A DNA stretch of 64,000 bases. Origin: Adineta steineri (Eukaryota > Rotifera > Eurotatoria > Adinetida > Adinetidae). The notes beneath the pieces are model-generated. The model was given only the letters and a program-made list of their open reading frames with translations, ran no database searches and was not told the DNA's origin. Shown here in pieces: positions 25,916 to 36,132 of this stretch. Made by a program: the position numbers and the translations under genes. The DNA lies in contig CAJNOI010000158.1 in NCBI GenBank assembly GCA_905250115.1, positions 133,647-197,646 of the forward strand, in the 5' to 3' direction. Numbering within the stretch: the stretch's first letter is position 1; every line of letters starts with the position of its first letter.

Positions 25916-27040
25916 CTAAGCTAATTTGAATACTTCAATCTCAGATGTAGTAAAGTACTTTGCTCCTGTGAACGTATTGTTACCTTTACCCGTTGTATCA
26001 TTATATGAATTAGGAAAACTAGAATGGTTAGAGTTGCTGCTGTTACTTCTGTGAGATATATAAATGTCGTGGCTACTGCCGAATGTAGGTCCATAGTGGT
26101 AATGACTATAAATGGCAGTTGCTGCATGATCAGACTTGATAGTATATTTAGTAGGTGGAATATCGTGAGGATTTGTTAATGTGAATAAAAATGCTTCGCT
26201 ATCATTCTGGCGATTTTGAGATGAAGTCCATGAAATATTTGTATAACCTCCAAATATATAGTTATTGTTTGATTGAATAATAGTTATTGTTGGTCCTTTA
26301 TTGTCACAACGTGAGTGAAATGCATTAGCACGAAATCCATCACGAGTTGCTTTGTATATTAGTTCCCATTTTTGATTGCTTTTACCAAAAAATTCGTAAA
26401 GTTTTGCTTTATGCTCTAGTTGAAGTAATGTTCCATTCGGAAAAGTTTTCTCAATAATCAAAAGCTCTTCCTCTTCCTTTTGTTGACGTTTTCGGTCAGG
26501 TTCAGTCAATATATAAATCAGATTTTGTAAATAAAAGTATTCTGCTTCGATAAGAAGAAGTTGACGAAGTGATTCATTAGTCATAACATCATTGTGTATT
26601 TTATCTGTTCGTAAATATGCTAGAATATGTTTAAATAAATCTCCATCACGATCAATAAAGATACTATTATCATTTGGATTTCGTTCAAGTTCCCATCGTC
26701 CTGAGAAGAGAACAGTGAAGAAACTATCTTTCTCACGTGTTAATGTATCAATACTTGTAGTATATTTTTCACCACCAACATTGAGTATGACCACACCTTT
26801 ATGTGATGTTGTTGCTAATTTGCGTTTAATATCTTTCCATTTTTTTTCTTCAGTGGATACATTAGCTAGTTTATTCTCTAAATCACCATTCGTTTGTGTT
26901 GCTTGGTCACACAACTTCTCAGTAGTTCGAATATAATCATTGTATTCATTAGGTTTTGAAATAATGTCTTCATGAACTTTTTCAACATGAGTTTTTAATT
27001 TTTTTCTATTGACTTGAATTGTATCTAAGTTTGATTCCAT
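25916..27040 (-). CDS. KCTD-type BTB domain plus TLDc domain protein
   Basis: Single-exon frame of 374 residues, ATG at 27040. Residues ~1-80 are charged and probably coiled coil. A KCTD/T1-type BTB follows at ~82-175, starting VVILNVGGEKYTTSIDTL and continuing FFTVLFSGRW and FIDRDGDLFKHILAYLR. The C-terminal half (~200-372) is a TLDc domain: FFGKSNQKWELIYKATRDG, FHSRCDNKGPTITI, FGGYTNISW. T1-type BTBs form pentamers and often bind cullin-3; TLDc proteins are linked to oxidative-stress protection and V-ATPase binding. The combination is found in invertebrate families; whether this copy binds cullin-3 is not known. A Ser/Asn-rich insert near the end (~325-350) interrupts the TLDc domain. Confidence 0.85.
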   Translation of the reverse strand: MESNLDTIQVNRKKLKTHVEKVHEDIISKPNEYNDYIRTTEKLCDQATQTNGDLENKLANVSTEEKKWKDIKRKLATTSHKGVVILNVGGEKYTTSIDTLTREKDSFFTVLFSGRWELERNPNDNSIFIDRDGDLFKHILAYLRTDKIHNDVMTNESLRQLLLIEAEYFYLQNLIYILTEPDRKRQQKEEEELLIIEKTFPNGTLLQLEHKAKLYEFFGKSNQKWELIYKATRDGFRANAFHSRCDNKGPTITIIQSNNNYIFGGYTNISWTSSQNRQNDSEAFLFTLTNPHDIPPTKYTIKSDHAATAIYSHYHYGPTFGSSHDIYISHRSNSSNSNHSSFPNSYNDTTGKGNNTFTGAKYFTTSEIEVFKLA

Positions 27041-28385
27041 TTGAAAAGTTTTTCTCCTATGAAGATATCGTGTTTGCTGAATGTATTTGTTGTTATCTTA
27101 TTGTATGCTATTGATAGTCAACTGTAACGTTGCTTGCAATGTTAACTGTTTTGTTTTCGTTTCTGAAAGTAAATAACACAATAATCAAAACCGTATTATA
27201 ACAGAAATGCTGCTGTTTATCTTTTATTCTATCATATATTTAGAGAAAGTGAATCAGAAGTGGCTGACCGACTGACTGACTTATAATACGTTGACATGGC
27301 TATTTATAGATACATGCAAAGAGAACAAAGGGAGAGGAAATGACGAGAAAGAAAGAGGTAAATGATGGACGGATAAGAATCCGTCACACACCTCACCACC
27401 ATAATGAGAGTGCTCATGTACGAAAAATAGAATGATCAAGGTGCAAAATAATGCAGCAACTCGAGGAAAAGCTACATGAAACGTACAGATGTTGAAAGGA
27501 AATGTGCGCTGGGATAAAGCAGTCGGCCCTTAGTACGTTCACCGATGTTCTGTAACATTACCATGCAAGAAGTACCTCCCATTTCAGTACTATAGTTGTT
27601 TGATAATAACATATCACTCAACTCTTTACCTGAATCTAAAGTTTTACTGTCTACCATTTTTTAATGTATCCTTAGGATTGTCGACCGTTTGTTTCACTTG
27701 ACATGGTAAAAAGGAAGAACAAAGTACAGAATGGAGGCGAAGCACGTACAGATATTATAAGGTAAATGCGTCGGAACCACTCTTCTTACGGTGTCGATTT
27801 TCAATCACACTGTTGTACCCCTCAACAGTACCACTGTATCCTGATTATCTTGCCCTATCCCGTCTCTCGAACTTAGCCATGACCTCTGCGTTAGTCATAA
27901 AAAATAATTGTCACATTGACGAAGATTGAAAGGGTTGATTAGAACAAGTTTGTAAACAATCCAACAATCGATTCATTCGCTTTATGGTAACAAATGAGCA
28001 GAAGGGAAGAAAAAATAATTATGATGACCTGCCCATTTCTAATGCAAAATTCAAATCGTAAACATAAGGGCAAATAGATGGAAAAGATAGGAAAACGGTC
28101 AAAAGGTCAAATAGAGGGAAGAGATGAACGAAGGGTCACAAGGTCCAATGAAGGAAAGAGATAGATGAAGCTTATACAATTAAGTTATAGAAGAGGTCAA
28201 AAAGACAGTACTAGTACTAGAAAAATCCAAAGTATACCCATTACAATAGACCATACTTCATGCGCTAACTTCCGAGACTCACACGCTACGCGAGAGTTTA
28301 CCCTAGAAAAACAACGACAGTAACAAAAAAATGTAATCAACCTATATGTGCAAGGACAACGAAGTTTGCGATTGCACACTATTTC
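27041..28385. other. 1.3-kb intergenic, no gene accepted
   Basis: Upstream region of the BTB-TLDc gene, then less AT-rich sequence. A 30-bp imperfect direct repeat (ACGTACAGAT motif at ~27480 and ~27746) and a purine-rich tract (about 28070-28190) were seen. The minus frame 27472-27657 is not recognisable. Confidence 0.45.
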
Positions 28386-28752
28386 TTAAGATACATGCTA
28401 TAGTACCAAATAATTTTGAAGCTTTTAAATGAAATTCTTTCATAGTTGCTTGAATTATATCATCTAATCCATTGAAAGGTACAAGTTGAGTTTCAATATA
28501 AGCTGTTACATTTAATTGTGATAAAGATACATCAATAGTTCGTTGAGAAAGTTGACCAACAGCTGATAAATGAAACATTGAACTATTTCAGACGATTGTT
28601 TTGACAAATCTTGATAAATAGAAAGGCTAGGTTTGCCTATCTGAACAGTAGTTAATGATGATGATAAAAACGTGATAAGATAAATAATAAGTAATATAAC
28701 ATGAAGTTGAATAGTTATTTCATATTCAGTAGCACAAGTAAAATTTTTCTAA
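28386..28752 (-). pseudogene. Partial copy of the ectodomain membrane-protein gene
   Basis: 28386-28580 matches about 29412-29645 and 28578-28752 matches about 29776-29955 of the downstream gene at high identity. Relative to the source it lacks ~27 bp in one place and ~120 bp in another, and no full domain or membrane anchor frame remains. It is a recent truncated duplicate lying about 100 bp downstream of the gene's 3' end. Confidence 0.85.
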
Positions 28753-28854
28753 AATCATACATCAATATGTATCGTGTATTCTCATTGTATTAAATATTTA
28801 TAGGTGTCTTATTTCATTATATTTATTTCAAAAAAAATATACATATAAATATTA

Positions 28855-31197
28855 TTATAGAACTGGATGAATTTGTCGAATTCGAGATTTGTATAGTTGA
28901 AAGATGAATAGAGCAAACCATCGAGATATAATTACTAAACCACCATACAGTCCAATTAACATTGTGATAGTATCGATTGCGTTATGATGTCCAGTATAAG
29001 AATAACTACATGATGATGGTGCACATTGATTAAAATAATTTTCATAGGACATAACAATGGAATAATTCTCTATCATTAATTCTTGTACGATAAATACAAT
29101 AGTTGAAGTAATATTAAATCGACTGAATACATTTGATGAATTCAATGCTTCAAAATTCTTATTCATATCAATACATTGTTGATCGTAAAAGCATTGAAGT
29201 GTTGATTGAAGAAGAGCTTCAAATGGATAACAACCCACTTTCATACCACGTGATGATTGTGTACATTTCGATGATAATGCACAATCACATCCTTCATAAT
29301 TAAGTGACGTTGTATAAAGAAAAGAAGAATATTCATCGATATCAATATTATCATATTTCCAATTTGTTGAATAACCGCTCATAAGTTTATTAGTTTCCGA
29401 TATTTCACGAAGAATACTCAATGTAGTACCAAATGATTTTGAAGTTTTTAAATGAAATTCTTTCATAGTCGTTTGAATTTTATTATCTAATACATTTAAA
29501 GGTACAAGTTGAGTTTCAATATAAGCTGTTACGTTTAATTGTGATAAAGATTCATCAATAGTTTGTTGTGACAGTTGACAAAATGATATTAATAATTGAA
29601 ATTGACCAACAGCTGATAAACGAAAATCAGTATAATTTAATTGAGAATATTGTTTATTTGTTTCATGAATATATCGAATCCATTCATTAGACATAAAATC
29701 ACTCGAACAAATTTCATGAAAATATGGTTGAACATTAAGAAATGTTTCATAATTAAATGAAATTTGTGAACATGAACATTGAACTATTTCAGATGTTTGC
29801 TTTGATAAATCTTGATAAATAGAAAGATTAGGCTCGGTTATCTGAACAGTTATTAATGATGATGGTAAAAATGTGATAAAATAAAAAATAAGCATTAAAA
29901 TAATAAGTAATATAAAATGAAGTCGAGTAGTTATTTCATATTCATTAGTACAAGTAAAAATTTTTCGAACAAATTGTCTAACATCTTTAATCTTTTGAAA
30001 AAATTTTATTCCAATTAAAAATAAAATTTTTAAACCTGTTGATAAACCACCTAATACACTAATCACAAGCATAATAATAGAAAACACGTTTTGTCGACTA
30101 ATTTTTTCGATTGTACATAATTGTGGATGACATTTATTATAATATGAAGAAAAAGAAATATTAGATAATAATGAATTAATCATAACTCGATGAACGATCG
30201 ATGCGATAGTTTCATTTGATTGATTATCAGTAATTATTAATGTAGAAATATTAGCAAATAATTCATATCCATCTATATCTCCATTTTTCATAAATAATAT
30301 ATTATCTATACAAGATCGATTATAAAAACATTCTAATGTTGCTTGTAATATAGCTTCAAATGCATAACAACCAATAAAAAAATTTGAATTTGTATTATTT
30401 TTTGAATCAGTAGAAAATACATCATCTGATGTTCCAATAAATAATGGTATACTACAAGTTTGATCTAGATCACAAGAACAATTTGAATAATCAATCGAAA
30501 CGAAATTAACTTGACCGAATGTAGTATTAATTTCTAATTTAAAATTATAATAATCATTCATAAATTTATTTCCTTGATTTGTTGCTCGAACAAGATCAAT
30601 AACACGTTGACATCGATTAAGTGCATCGATAAACCATTGTTGAATAAGTGTATTAATTTGTATACGAAATATTTCTTCGGAAATAACTTGAGAACTAACA
30701 AATTGTGTTTGAAAAAAAGCATTAAGACCATCATTTGTCATTTGTTTTGAATATTCACATAATGTACGAAGTATATTCAGTTGTGTACCTAAATTTGTTC
30801 GAATATAATCAGCAGTAAAATAAGATTTAATTTCATTTTCTAAAAGATAATCAATCCAAGCAGAAGATATAAATTCACTTGAACATATTTGATGGTAAAC
30901 AGGTTCAATAGAAATAAATGATTTATAAGATATTGATAATGAAGTACAATGACATATAAGATTATTTCCATAGATTTCATGAAGTTTAGTATAATCCGAT
31001 TCAATAGGATTTAAAATTGTTTCGTAATTAGTTTGTTTAATTATTGATGAATACAATGTTAATATAATTAATGAAATTATAAGAATAAATATGTATAATC
31101 GAGTTCCTATTCGTTGATAATAAACATGATCATCATTAACTAATCGACTTGGAAAAAGATTTAATTCAGTTAATTGACGTTTTAATAAAATTTTCAT
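28855..31197 (-). CDS. Two-module ectodomain membrane protein, unknown family
   Basis: Single frame of 780 residues, ATG at 31197. It consists of two head-to-tail modules. Each has a membrane segment, a Cys-rich ectodomain of ~320 residues, and a second membrane segment (TMs near 33-53, 372-398, 425-448, 742-770). Both ectodomains carry matching marks: HQICSSEFISSAWI and HEICSSDFMSNEWI, CFYNRSCID and CFYDQQCID, YNKCHPQLC and FNQCAPSSC. Many N-x-S/T sites fit an extracellular domain. The gene at 31887 is a single-module relative, so this one arose by internal duplication or fusion of two genes. Two broken copies lie nearby. I do not recognise the family; a surface or adhesion role is possible but unproven. 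Confidence 0.75.
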   Translation of the reverse strand: MKILLKRQLTELNLFPSRLVNDDHVYYQRIGTRLYIFILIISLIILTLYSSIIKQTNYETILNPIESDYTKLHEIYGNNLICHCTSLSISYKSFISIEPVYHQICSSEFISSAWIDYLLENEIKSYFTADYIRTNLGTQLNILRTLCEYSKQMTNDGLNAFFQTQFVSSQVISEEIFRIQINTLIQQWFIDALNRCQRVIDLVRATNQGNKFMNDYYNFKLEINTTFGQVNFVSIDYSNCSCDLDQTCSIPLFIGTSDDVFSTDSKNNTNSNFFIGCYAFEAILQATLECFYNRSCIDNILFMKNGDIDGYELFANISTLIITDNQSNETIASIVHRVMINSLLSNISFSSYYNKCHPQLCTIEKISRQNVFSIIMLVISVLGGLSTGLKILFLIGIKFFQKIKDVRQFVRKIFTCTNEYEITTRLHFILLIILMLIFYFITFLPSSLITVQITEPNLSIYQDLSKQTSEIVQCSCSQISFNYETFLNVQPYFHEICSSDFMSNEWIRYIHETNKQYSQLNYTDFRLSAVGQFQLLISFCQLSQQTIDESLSQLNVTAYIETQLVPLNVLDNKIQTTMKEFHLKTSKSFGTTLSILREISETNKLMSGYSTNWKYDNIDIDEYSSFLYTTSLNYEGCDCALSSKCTQSSRGMKVGCYPFEALLQSTLQCFYDQQCIDMNKNFEALNSSNVFSRFNITSTIVFIVQELMIENYSIVMSYENYFNQCAPSSCSYSYTGHHNAIDTITMLIGLYGGLVIISRWFALFIFQLYKSRIRQIHPVL

Positions 31198-31327
31198 TTG
31201 ATTGAAATGAACAGAAACTAAAGTATGAAGAAAAGGAATATGTCAAGTAATCCAGAAAATAAAAATTCAGAAAGACAATAAATCACTTCGAAAGATTCTG
31301 TAGCGTGGATGAAAGGAGACAGTTAAC

Positions 31328-31741
31328 AATGTCCTTTTGAAAATGTCCTTTCAAAAATGCTCTTGGCTTTTGGTCTTCAGACAAAAGTTCCTCAGATTTT
31401 TTGTTCTTTAACAAATGTCCTGAATATAAAACGTCCTTTTGAAAATGTCCTCTGAAAAACTTTTTCCATCTACAAAAAATATCCTTTGAACTAAACTATT
31501 ATGTTTGTGTACGTATGATGTTTTGAACATGGGTGGTGGGTGTGGATTGGTGAGCGTGAGGGTGAAGGTGTGAATGAGGGTGCTGGTGTAAGGATGAACG
31601 TGGTATGAGTGCGGAATGAAAACAATATCGCCACCGACGCCTACATCTACCCATATCCTCAAGATCAATATTTTAAACTAACATTGTCGACTTCTTTTTA
31701 GTGAAGGGACATTTCTGACAGGACATTTGCAAAAGGACATT
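31328..31741. mobile_element. MITE-like element ending AATGTCCTTTTG
   Basis: Left end AATGTCCTTTTGAAAATGTC and the reverse complement of the right end (AATGTCCTTTTGCAAATGTC) pair over ~34 bp with few mismatches. An internal copy of GTCCTTTTGAAAATGTCCTC lies at 31432. About 414 bp long, no coding capacity. No target-site duplication was identified. Confidence 0.65.
31527..31663. repeat. Telomere-like palindrome, copy D (inside the MITE-like element)
   Basis: A long G-rich arm (GGGTGGTGGGTGTGG and onward, with many GGTG/GTGAG units) is followed by a C-rich arm ending CCCATATCCTCAAG. Longer than the other copies, suggesting local expansion of the G-rich arm. Confidence 0.55.
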
Positions 31742-31886
31742 CTTGTCTGTATTCGACATCGATAGTGCTGAGCTTCTCGATGGACTATCACTACTGGTGG
31801 CTTCAAAGAAATAAGCTTGTCAAATTCTCTCTAATATGTCCACATCTTTTATTTATTGTGTCTTCTATGATTAATAAACTATATAA

Positions 31887-33149
31887 TTATAATTCAATCT
31901 TACATGAAATTTTTGGTTTAGATTTGATTTCTTTAATTTTTGGTTTTCTTATAAATTGAATTATAATTGGAATACTAATTCCAAGAATTAATGTTATACC
32001 TCCAACTAAACTAATAATTCCAATTAAAATATATATAGAATCATGTCGTTGAATTTGTGAATAAGTACATGAAATTGGTGCACATTGATTAAAATATTTT
32101 TCATATGAAATATTTGATATCCATTCTTCTACCATAATATCATTAATAATTGATTGTATTGTAAATTTCGATGGAAAAAGTGTTTGTTTAGTTTCATTCA
32201 TTGCTTGAAATGTTTCATTTGTAGATAAATAAGAAAGAAGTTTATCGATACATGTTTGATTATAAAAACATTCTAATGTAGATTGAAGAAGTGAATTTAT
32301 TGGCATACAACCACTAAGAAATCCAGGTATATGAAATAATATTGTTGTTTCATTATTCGATATATTATAAATTCCAGATAATACTCCAATATTATAATCT
32401 GTTACACATTTATTTTCAGTTATATTAGAATTTCCGTAAAATAAATAATTAGCAAATATATTTGATTCTCCATTATTTATATATTCAACATCTAATGTTG
32501 TTCTTAATCCTGATATAAGTTGATTACCAAATATTAATTTATTTATTAGATCTAATTGTGATTTAAAAGTAACAGGTACTGTTGTATTAAATTGTTGAAT
32601 TGAAACTTGAATTGTTGCTTTTAATAAATCTTCAAATAACATTTGTGAATTAATCAATGAAGTATCATAAAAAGATGAAAGACCATCTTCAACATTATTC
32701 TGTGAAAGTTGACAAAGACTTGCAAGAACTTGAAACTGAGCACTACCAATACCACGAAAATCTCCTTGATAAAAATGTGTTGAATTTCTACCGGAATAAA
32801 TTGCTTTAATCCATCGTTCAGATATAAAATCACTTGAACATATTTGATGAAAACGTGCTTCAAGTGTTATAAATGTTCCATAAATTATAGATAAACGAGA
32901 ACATGGACATTGTAAATCAAGTGGAAGAGTTTTAACTTGTTCAACAGTTGGATAACGTAATGTTACTTTTGTTGTTTGTGTTATTAATGATAAACTAAAT
33001 GTGAGACTAATAAATGTTAATATTAATACAATAAGATAAACTCGTGTTGCAATTAAATTATTTTCAATTTCATGTTGATCTTCATTATCAGTATTATTTG
33101 ATTGAAAAATATTTAAAGTACGTAAATAAGATATTATACAACAGACCAT
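31887..33149 (-). CDS. Single-module ectodomain membrane protein
   Basis: A 420-residue frame; the start is the ATG at 33149 (MVCCIISYL), because the open frame upstream has no ATG. Membrane segments lie near 36-60 (YLIVLILTFISLTFSLSLI) and ~372-397 (ISLVGGITLILGISIPII). The ectodomain shares with the neighbour HQICSSDFISERWI, CFYNQTCID and YFNQCAPISC, plus paired Cys near the first TM (CPCSRLSI). It has many N-glycosylation sites. It sits upstream of the two-module gene on the same strand, so the cluster is a tandem family. Family not recognised; a surface protein is the simplest reading. Confidence 0.75.
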   Translation of the reverse strand: MVCCIISYLRTLNIFQSNNTDNEDQHEIENNLIATRVYLIVLILTFISLTFSLSLITQTTKVTLRYPTVEQVKTLPLDLQCPCSRLSIIYGTFITLEARFHQICSSDFISERWIKAIYSGRNSTHFYQGDFRGIGSAQFQVLASLCQLSQNNVEDGLSSFYDTSLINSQMLFEDLLKATIQVSIQQFNTTVPVTFKSQLDLINKLIFGNQLISGLRTTLDVEYINNGESNIFANYLFYGNSNITENKCVTDYNIGVLSGIYNISNNETTILFHIPGFLSGCMPINSLLQSTLECFYNQTCIDKLLSYLSTNETFQAMNETKQTLFPSKFTIQSIINDIMVEEWISNISYEKYFNQCAPISCTYSQIQRHDSIYILIGIISLVGGITLILGISIPIIIQFIRKPKIKEIKSKPKISCKIEL

Positions 33150-33495
33150 TTTTATTAATTTACTCAAACTATAATTCAATAGCTAAAAACAAAAATTTCC
33201 AAGTACTTTCATATAAAAGTAAAAGAAAATTAATTATACAACAATGAATTTTTTTTCATTGTAAATGTAAACTTAGTGAAGCACAAAATATACTTTCAAA
33301 AGAAAGAAAAAAAAATCATTTTTCTAATAAAATAAATATCTTTATTTAATTACATTCTTTTAGAAAAATAAAAAAGATGTAACGAATCAGTTCTTTTTAC
33401 TATCTAATATATTTCATATAAATCTTCAAATAAAAATTGATTAATGTACATCTCTATTCTTACTTAAAAAGGTATGAATTAAATAATTTTTGTAT

Positions 33496-33814
33496 TTGGG
33501 TGTAGGTGGGTATGGATGTGGGCGGGTACGGGTGTGGCGAGGTGGGTGTGGGTGTGAATAAAGAAGAGACCACTAATCACACACACACACACCCTACCAG
33601 TGGCGAATTTAGGGAGGTGGCGATCACCCCCATCGCCCCACCCCCTTCTGAAGTTTCTTTTGATTTTTTACAGCAAAAATGAACAAAAAAATAGGTTCAT
33701 ACTACTTCGATTGGACTCAAAAAATAGCTTCTAGCCAAAATCCTCCCCCCCACTCGTCAGGTATCGTCTCCCCTTTCAAAATCCTAGATCCGCCACTGCT
33801 ACCCACCCATCTAC
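33496..33814. repeat. Telomere-like palindrome, copy E (split by a MITE)
   Basis: G-rich arm with GGTGGGTGTGGGTGTG, loop AATAAAGAAGAG, then a CA-rich arm ending CCCTAC. The C-rich side resumes after the inserted element as CTACCCACCCATCTAC, so the palindrome predates the insertion. Confidence 0.6.
33598..33798. mobile_element. 201-bp MITE, ends CAGTGGCG / CGCCACTG
   Basis: Terminal inverted repeats CAGTGGCGAATTTAGG and the reverse complement of CCTAGATCCGCCACTG match in all but a few bases. CTAC flanks both sides (33594 and 33799) and could be a 4-bp target-site duplication. Much more GC-rich than its surroundings. No coding capacity. The CAGTGGCG end is common among hAT-like MITEs, which normally make 8-bp duplications, so the superfamily is open. 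Confidence 0.75.
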
Positions 33815-34367
33815 TTTCTAATAATTATCTAGTATTATAGTACGAGTTTTCATCAACTTTTATTTGTTATATAAAAAACTATCAGAAAATCTTAATTGAA
33901 TACTCTATTTTTGCATTAGTAATTTTCGAAAGTAGTATTCATGTCATTTTTTTTAATATAGATATTATAAATTATAATTTTGAAATTGTTTTTCTTTTAT
34001 TATTTAAATATCTAAAGAGACTTTGCATCGGATAGTACTTTAATAAATAGAAAAAAAAATGAAGGAAATCAGAAAATATGGTTCCGTGGAATTAAAAAAG
34101 TGATGGGTTTCGTCTAAAAAACAAGGTAAAAATGACATTTCTGATATATTTCATTTTCACTAATTAAAATATAAACTTCCATCAAAATCATCAACTGAAA
34201 TTGATTAAATATCAAAACTACGGAATAAGTTCAATACGAGTTTTTATTTTAATCAACAAAAATAATGTCCGTTTCTTCATTTCCTCGATTAATTACTTTT
34301 TAGATTTTTATTGACTTTATCTTAAATGATAAATCATATATTCTCGATTAAATTTATTGTAAAATAG

Positions 34368-35222
34368 TTAATAAAAAAAAATTCGAATGTATATTAATAA
34401 AGTAAATACAGATAAAATAATAATTTCTACTCCAATCATAATATTCCATTTTCCGATTGATTGCGTTGAAACTGAAGTTGAACACATATCATTATTATCA
34501 TCAATTGTACATATATCTTCAATGATCATAAATTTTTCATCAAGTATTTCAATTTTTTTTCTTTGAATATCATAAATTTTCGAAGATTTTTCTTCAAATA
34601 TAATTAATTCTTGTTTTAATAAATCAATTTTCTTTTCCATACAATCAAATTCATTATGTTTATCTTTTCGTTGAAATAAACTTTGACATTTTGTACATTT
34701 AATTTTAATATTAGGACATTTTAATAGATGTTGTTCTTTATCAAAATGTTCTTTAAACATATCTTGTTGACAACCAGAACAATGAATAATTTTATATTGA
34801 CAACATTCTTCTTCATGTTTTTCTAATTGTTCATAAAATAGAATTTTTTCACAACCATAAATTTTATTTCGACATTCAATTGTTAATTTTGATAAAATTG
34901 ATATTAATAATGATGGGCATTTTCGTTGAATATAAGGCGAACAATTAAATGGACATCGAGTTAATGAAAAAGATTTTGCTAAATAATCATTTTCATCTTC
35001 ATTATCGAGACATTCAATAATTTGTTCTTGTTGTTCAAATAACCATATTTGAATACATTGAAAACAAAATGAATTTTCACATGACGTACATGTCACTGGT
35101 TTCCAAAGAATATGATCACAAACTGGACAATGAACTAAATCACCATGACATACATTCAAATTAGTTACACGGGTTGGAACAATTGAATTGAAAGAATATT
35201 CTGGTAAAGTATTAAAAGCCAT
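34368..35222 (-). CDS. RING plus TRAF-type zinc finger protein with C-terminal membrane anchor
   Basis: Single-exon frame of 284 residues, ATG at 35222. A RING-like Cys/His set opens the protein (CPVCDHILWKPVTCTSCENS, FCFQC), continuing to CPF at ~90. TRAF-type zinc fingers follow (CRNKIYGCEKILFYEQLEKH, then C-x2-C-x12-H blocks such as CPNIKIKCTKC). A coiled coil spans ~195-235, and the last ~22 residues are a membrane segment (IMIGVEIIILSVFTLLIYI). RING/TRAF-finger proteins are usually E3 ubiquitin ligases in innate-type signalling; the tail anchor would place it on an internal membrane facing the cytosol. There is no MATH domain, which separates it from classical TRAFs. Confidence 0.8.
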   Translation of the reverse strand: MAFNTLPEYSFNSIVPTRVTNLNVCHGDLVHCPVCDHILWKPVTCTSCENSFCFQCIQIWLFEQQEQIIECLDNEDENDYLAKSFSLTRCPFNCSPYIQRKCPSLLISILSKLTIECRNKIYGCEKILFYEQLEKHEEECCQYKIIHCSGCQQDMFKEHFDKEQHLLKCPNIKIKCTKCQSLFQRKDKHNEFDCMEKKIDLLKQELIIFEEKSSKIYDIQRKKIEILDEKFMIIEDICTIDDNNDMCSTSVSTQSIGKWNIMIGVEIIILSVFTLLIYIRIFFY

Positions 35223-36132
35223 TTATTGTATTCTGATATCTTGGACTAAAATTCAGTATTATATATATATATATATATGAACTCGAAACAGAACGCAAAG
35301 ATATAACTATGTTGACATTGTGAGTCATGGAATCAGATATTTAAATATCATGAAAAGCCTGTCTGCGATTGATAGGAAAGGTTAGAAGCTTTTGTCGATT
35401 ATAAAGAAGTAAAATGTTAGTTTATTTTTCACGGATTTTCGAATAAACTAAAATATTTTTGTTGATATTTTAACAAAAATTTAAAAATACAAAAGAAATT
35501 ATTTTATATTGTTTAATATTTCGGGGAATATCCTTATCAGTACTGTAGACAAATGGATGACGGCATCATCTCTAATCAAGTACATATGAACGTCATGTTT
35601 GACGTAGGAAAAATCACGTATTGATAGAATACCGTCATTGGAAACTATATCCACATGTTTGACAAATAAAGAATGGAAAAAAACGAGAAAAATCATTGAT
35701 TTTTAGAAGGAAAAACTAGACGCGACTACTATCAATATACAATAGAATTATGACGTGATTTTTAGACGTCAATATATGAATAAAGACGTGTCAAGATATA
35801 TTTAACTTCCTCTTGAAATTATACGAGATTTTTGACATGAACAACGCTCGTATATTTGTTCTCAAGATCTTATTCATAAATAGATCATTATCTATATGAC
35901 AATAAAAGCTTTATAATTATTTTAATATTCTATTGTATTTTTAATCCGTTTTCAGATCAAATTTTGATCAATAATATCCTTACAATTGAAAATCTCTCTT
36001 TTTATCGGAAGTTAATTCAATCTGACTATTGAATATCTCTAAACAGAAGATTAGAATCAATTATATTAAATAAATATTTTTTCTATATAAACTAACAGAA
36101 AAATAGATTATTCTCTATACAAAAAAAAAGTC
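35223..36132. other. Intergenic between divergent genes
   Basis: Upstream of both the RING/TRAF gene (minus) and the GNAT gene (plus). A (TA)n microsatellite lies at about 35259-35279. No other structure was recognised. Confidence 0.5.

Larger units (their letters stand above)
31198..31886. other. Intergenic filled by a MITE-like element
   Basis: Between two related membrane-protein genes. Most of it is the inverted-repeat element at 31328-31741, which itself contains a telomere-like tract (31527-31663). Confidence 0.6.
33150..34367. other. 1.2-kb intergenic with nested repeats
   Basis: Contains a telomere-like tract interrupted by a short inverted-repeat element (33496-33814), then AT-rich DNA with no gene. 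The right part is the 3' flank of the RING/TRAF gene. Confidence 0.55.

Noticed and set aside
27472-27657. 61-codon minus frame
   Set aside because: Not recognisable and without paralogue; could be a decayed exon, but evidence is too thin.
31408-31668. 86-codon minus frame rich in His, Thr and Pro
   Set aside because: It is the translation of the telomere-like tract.
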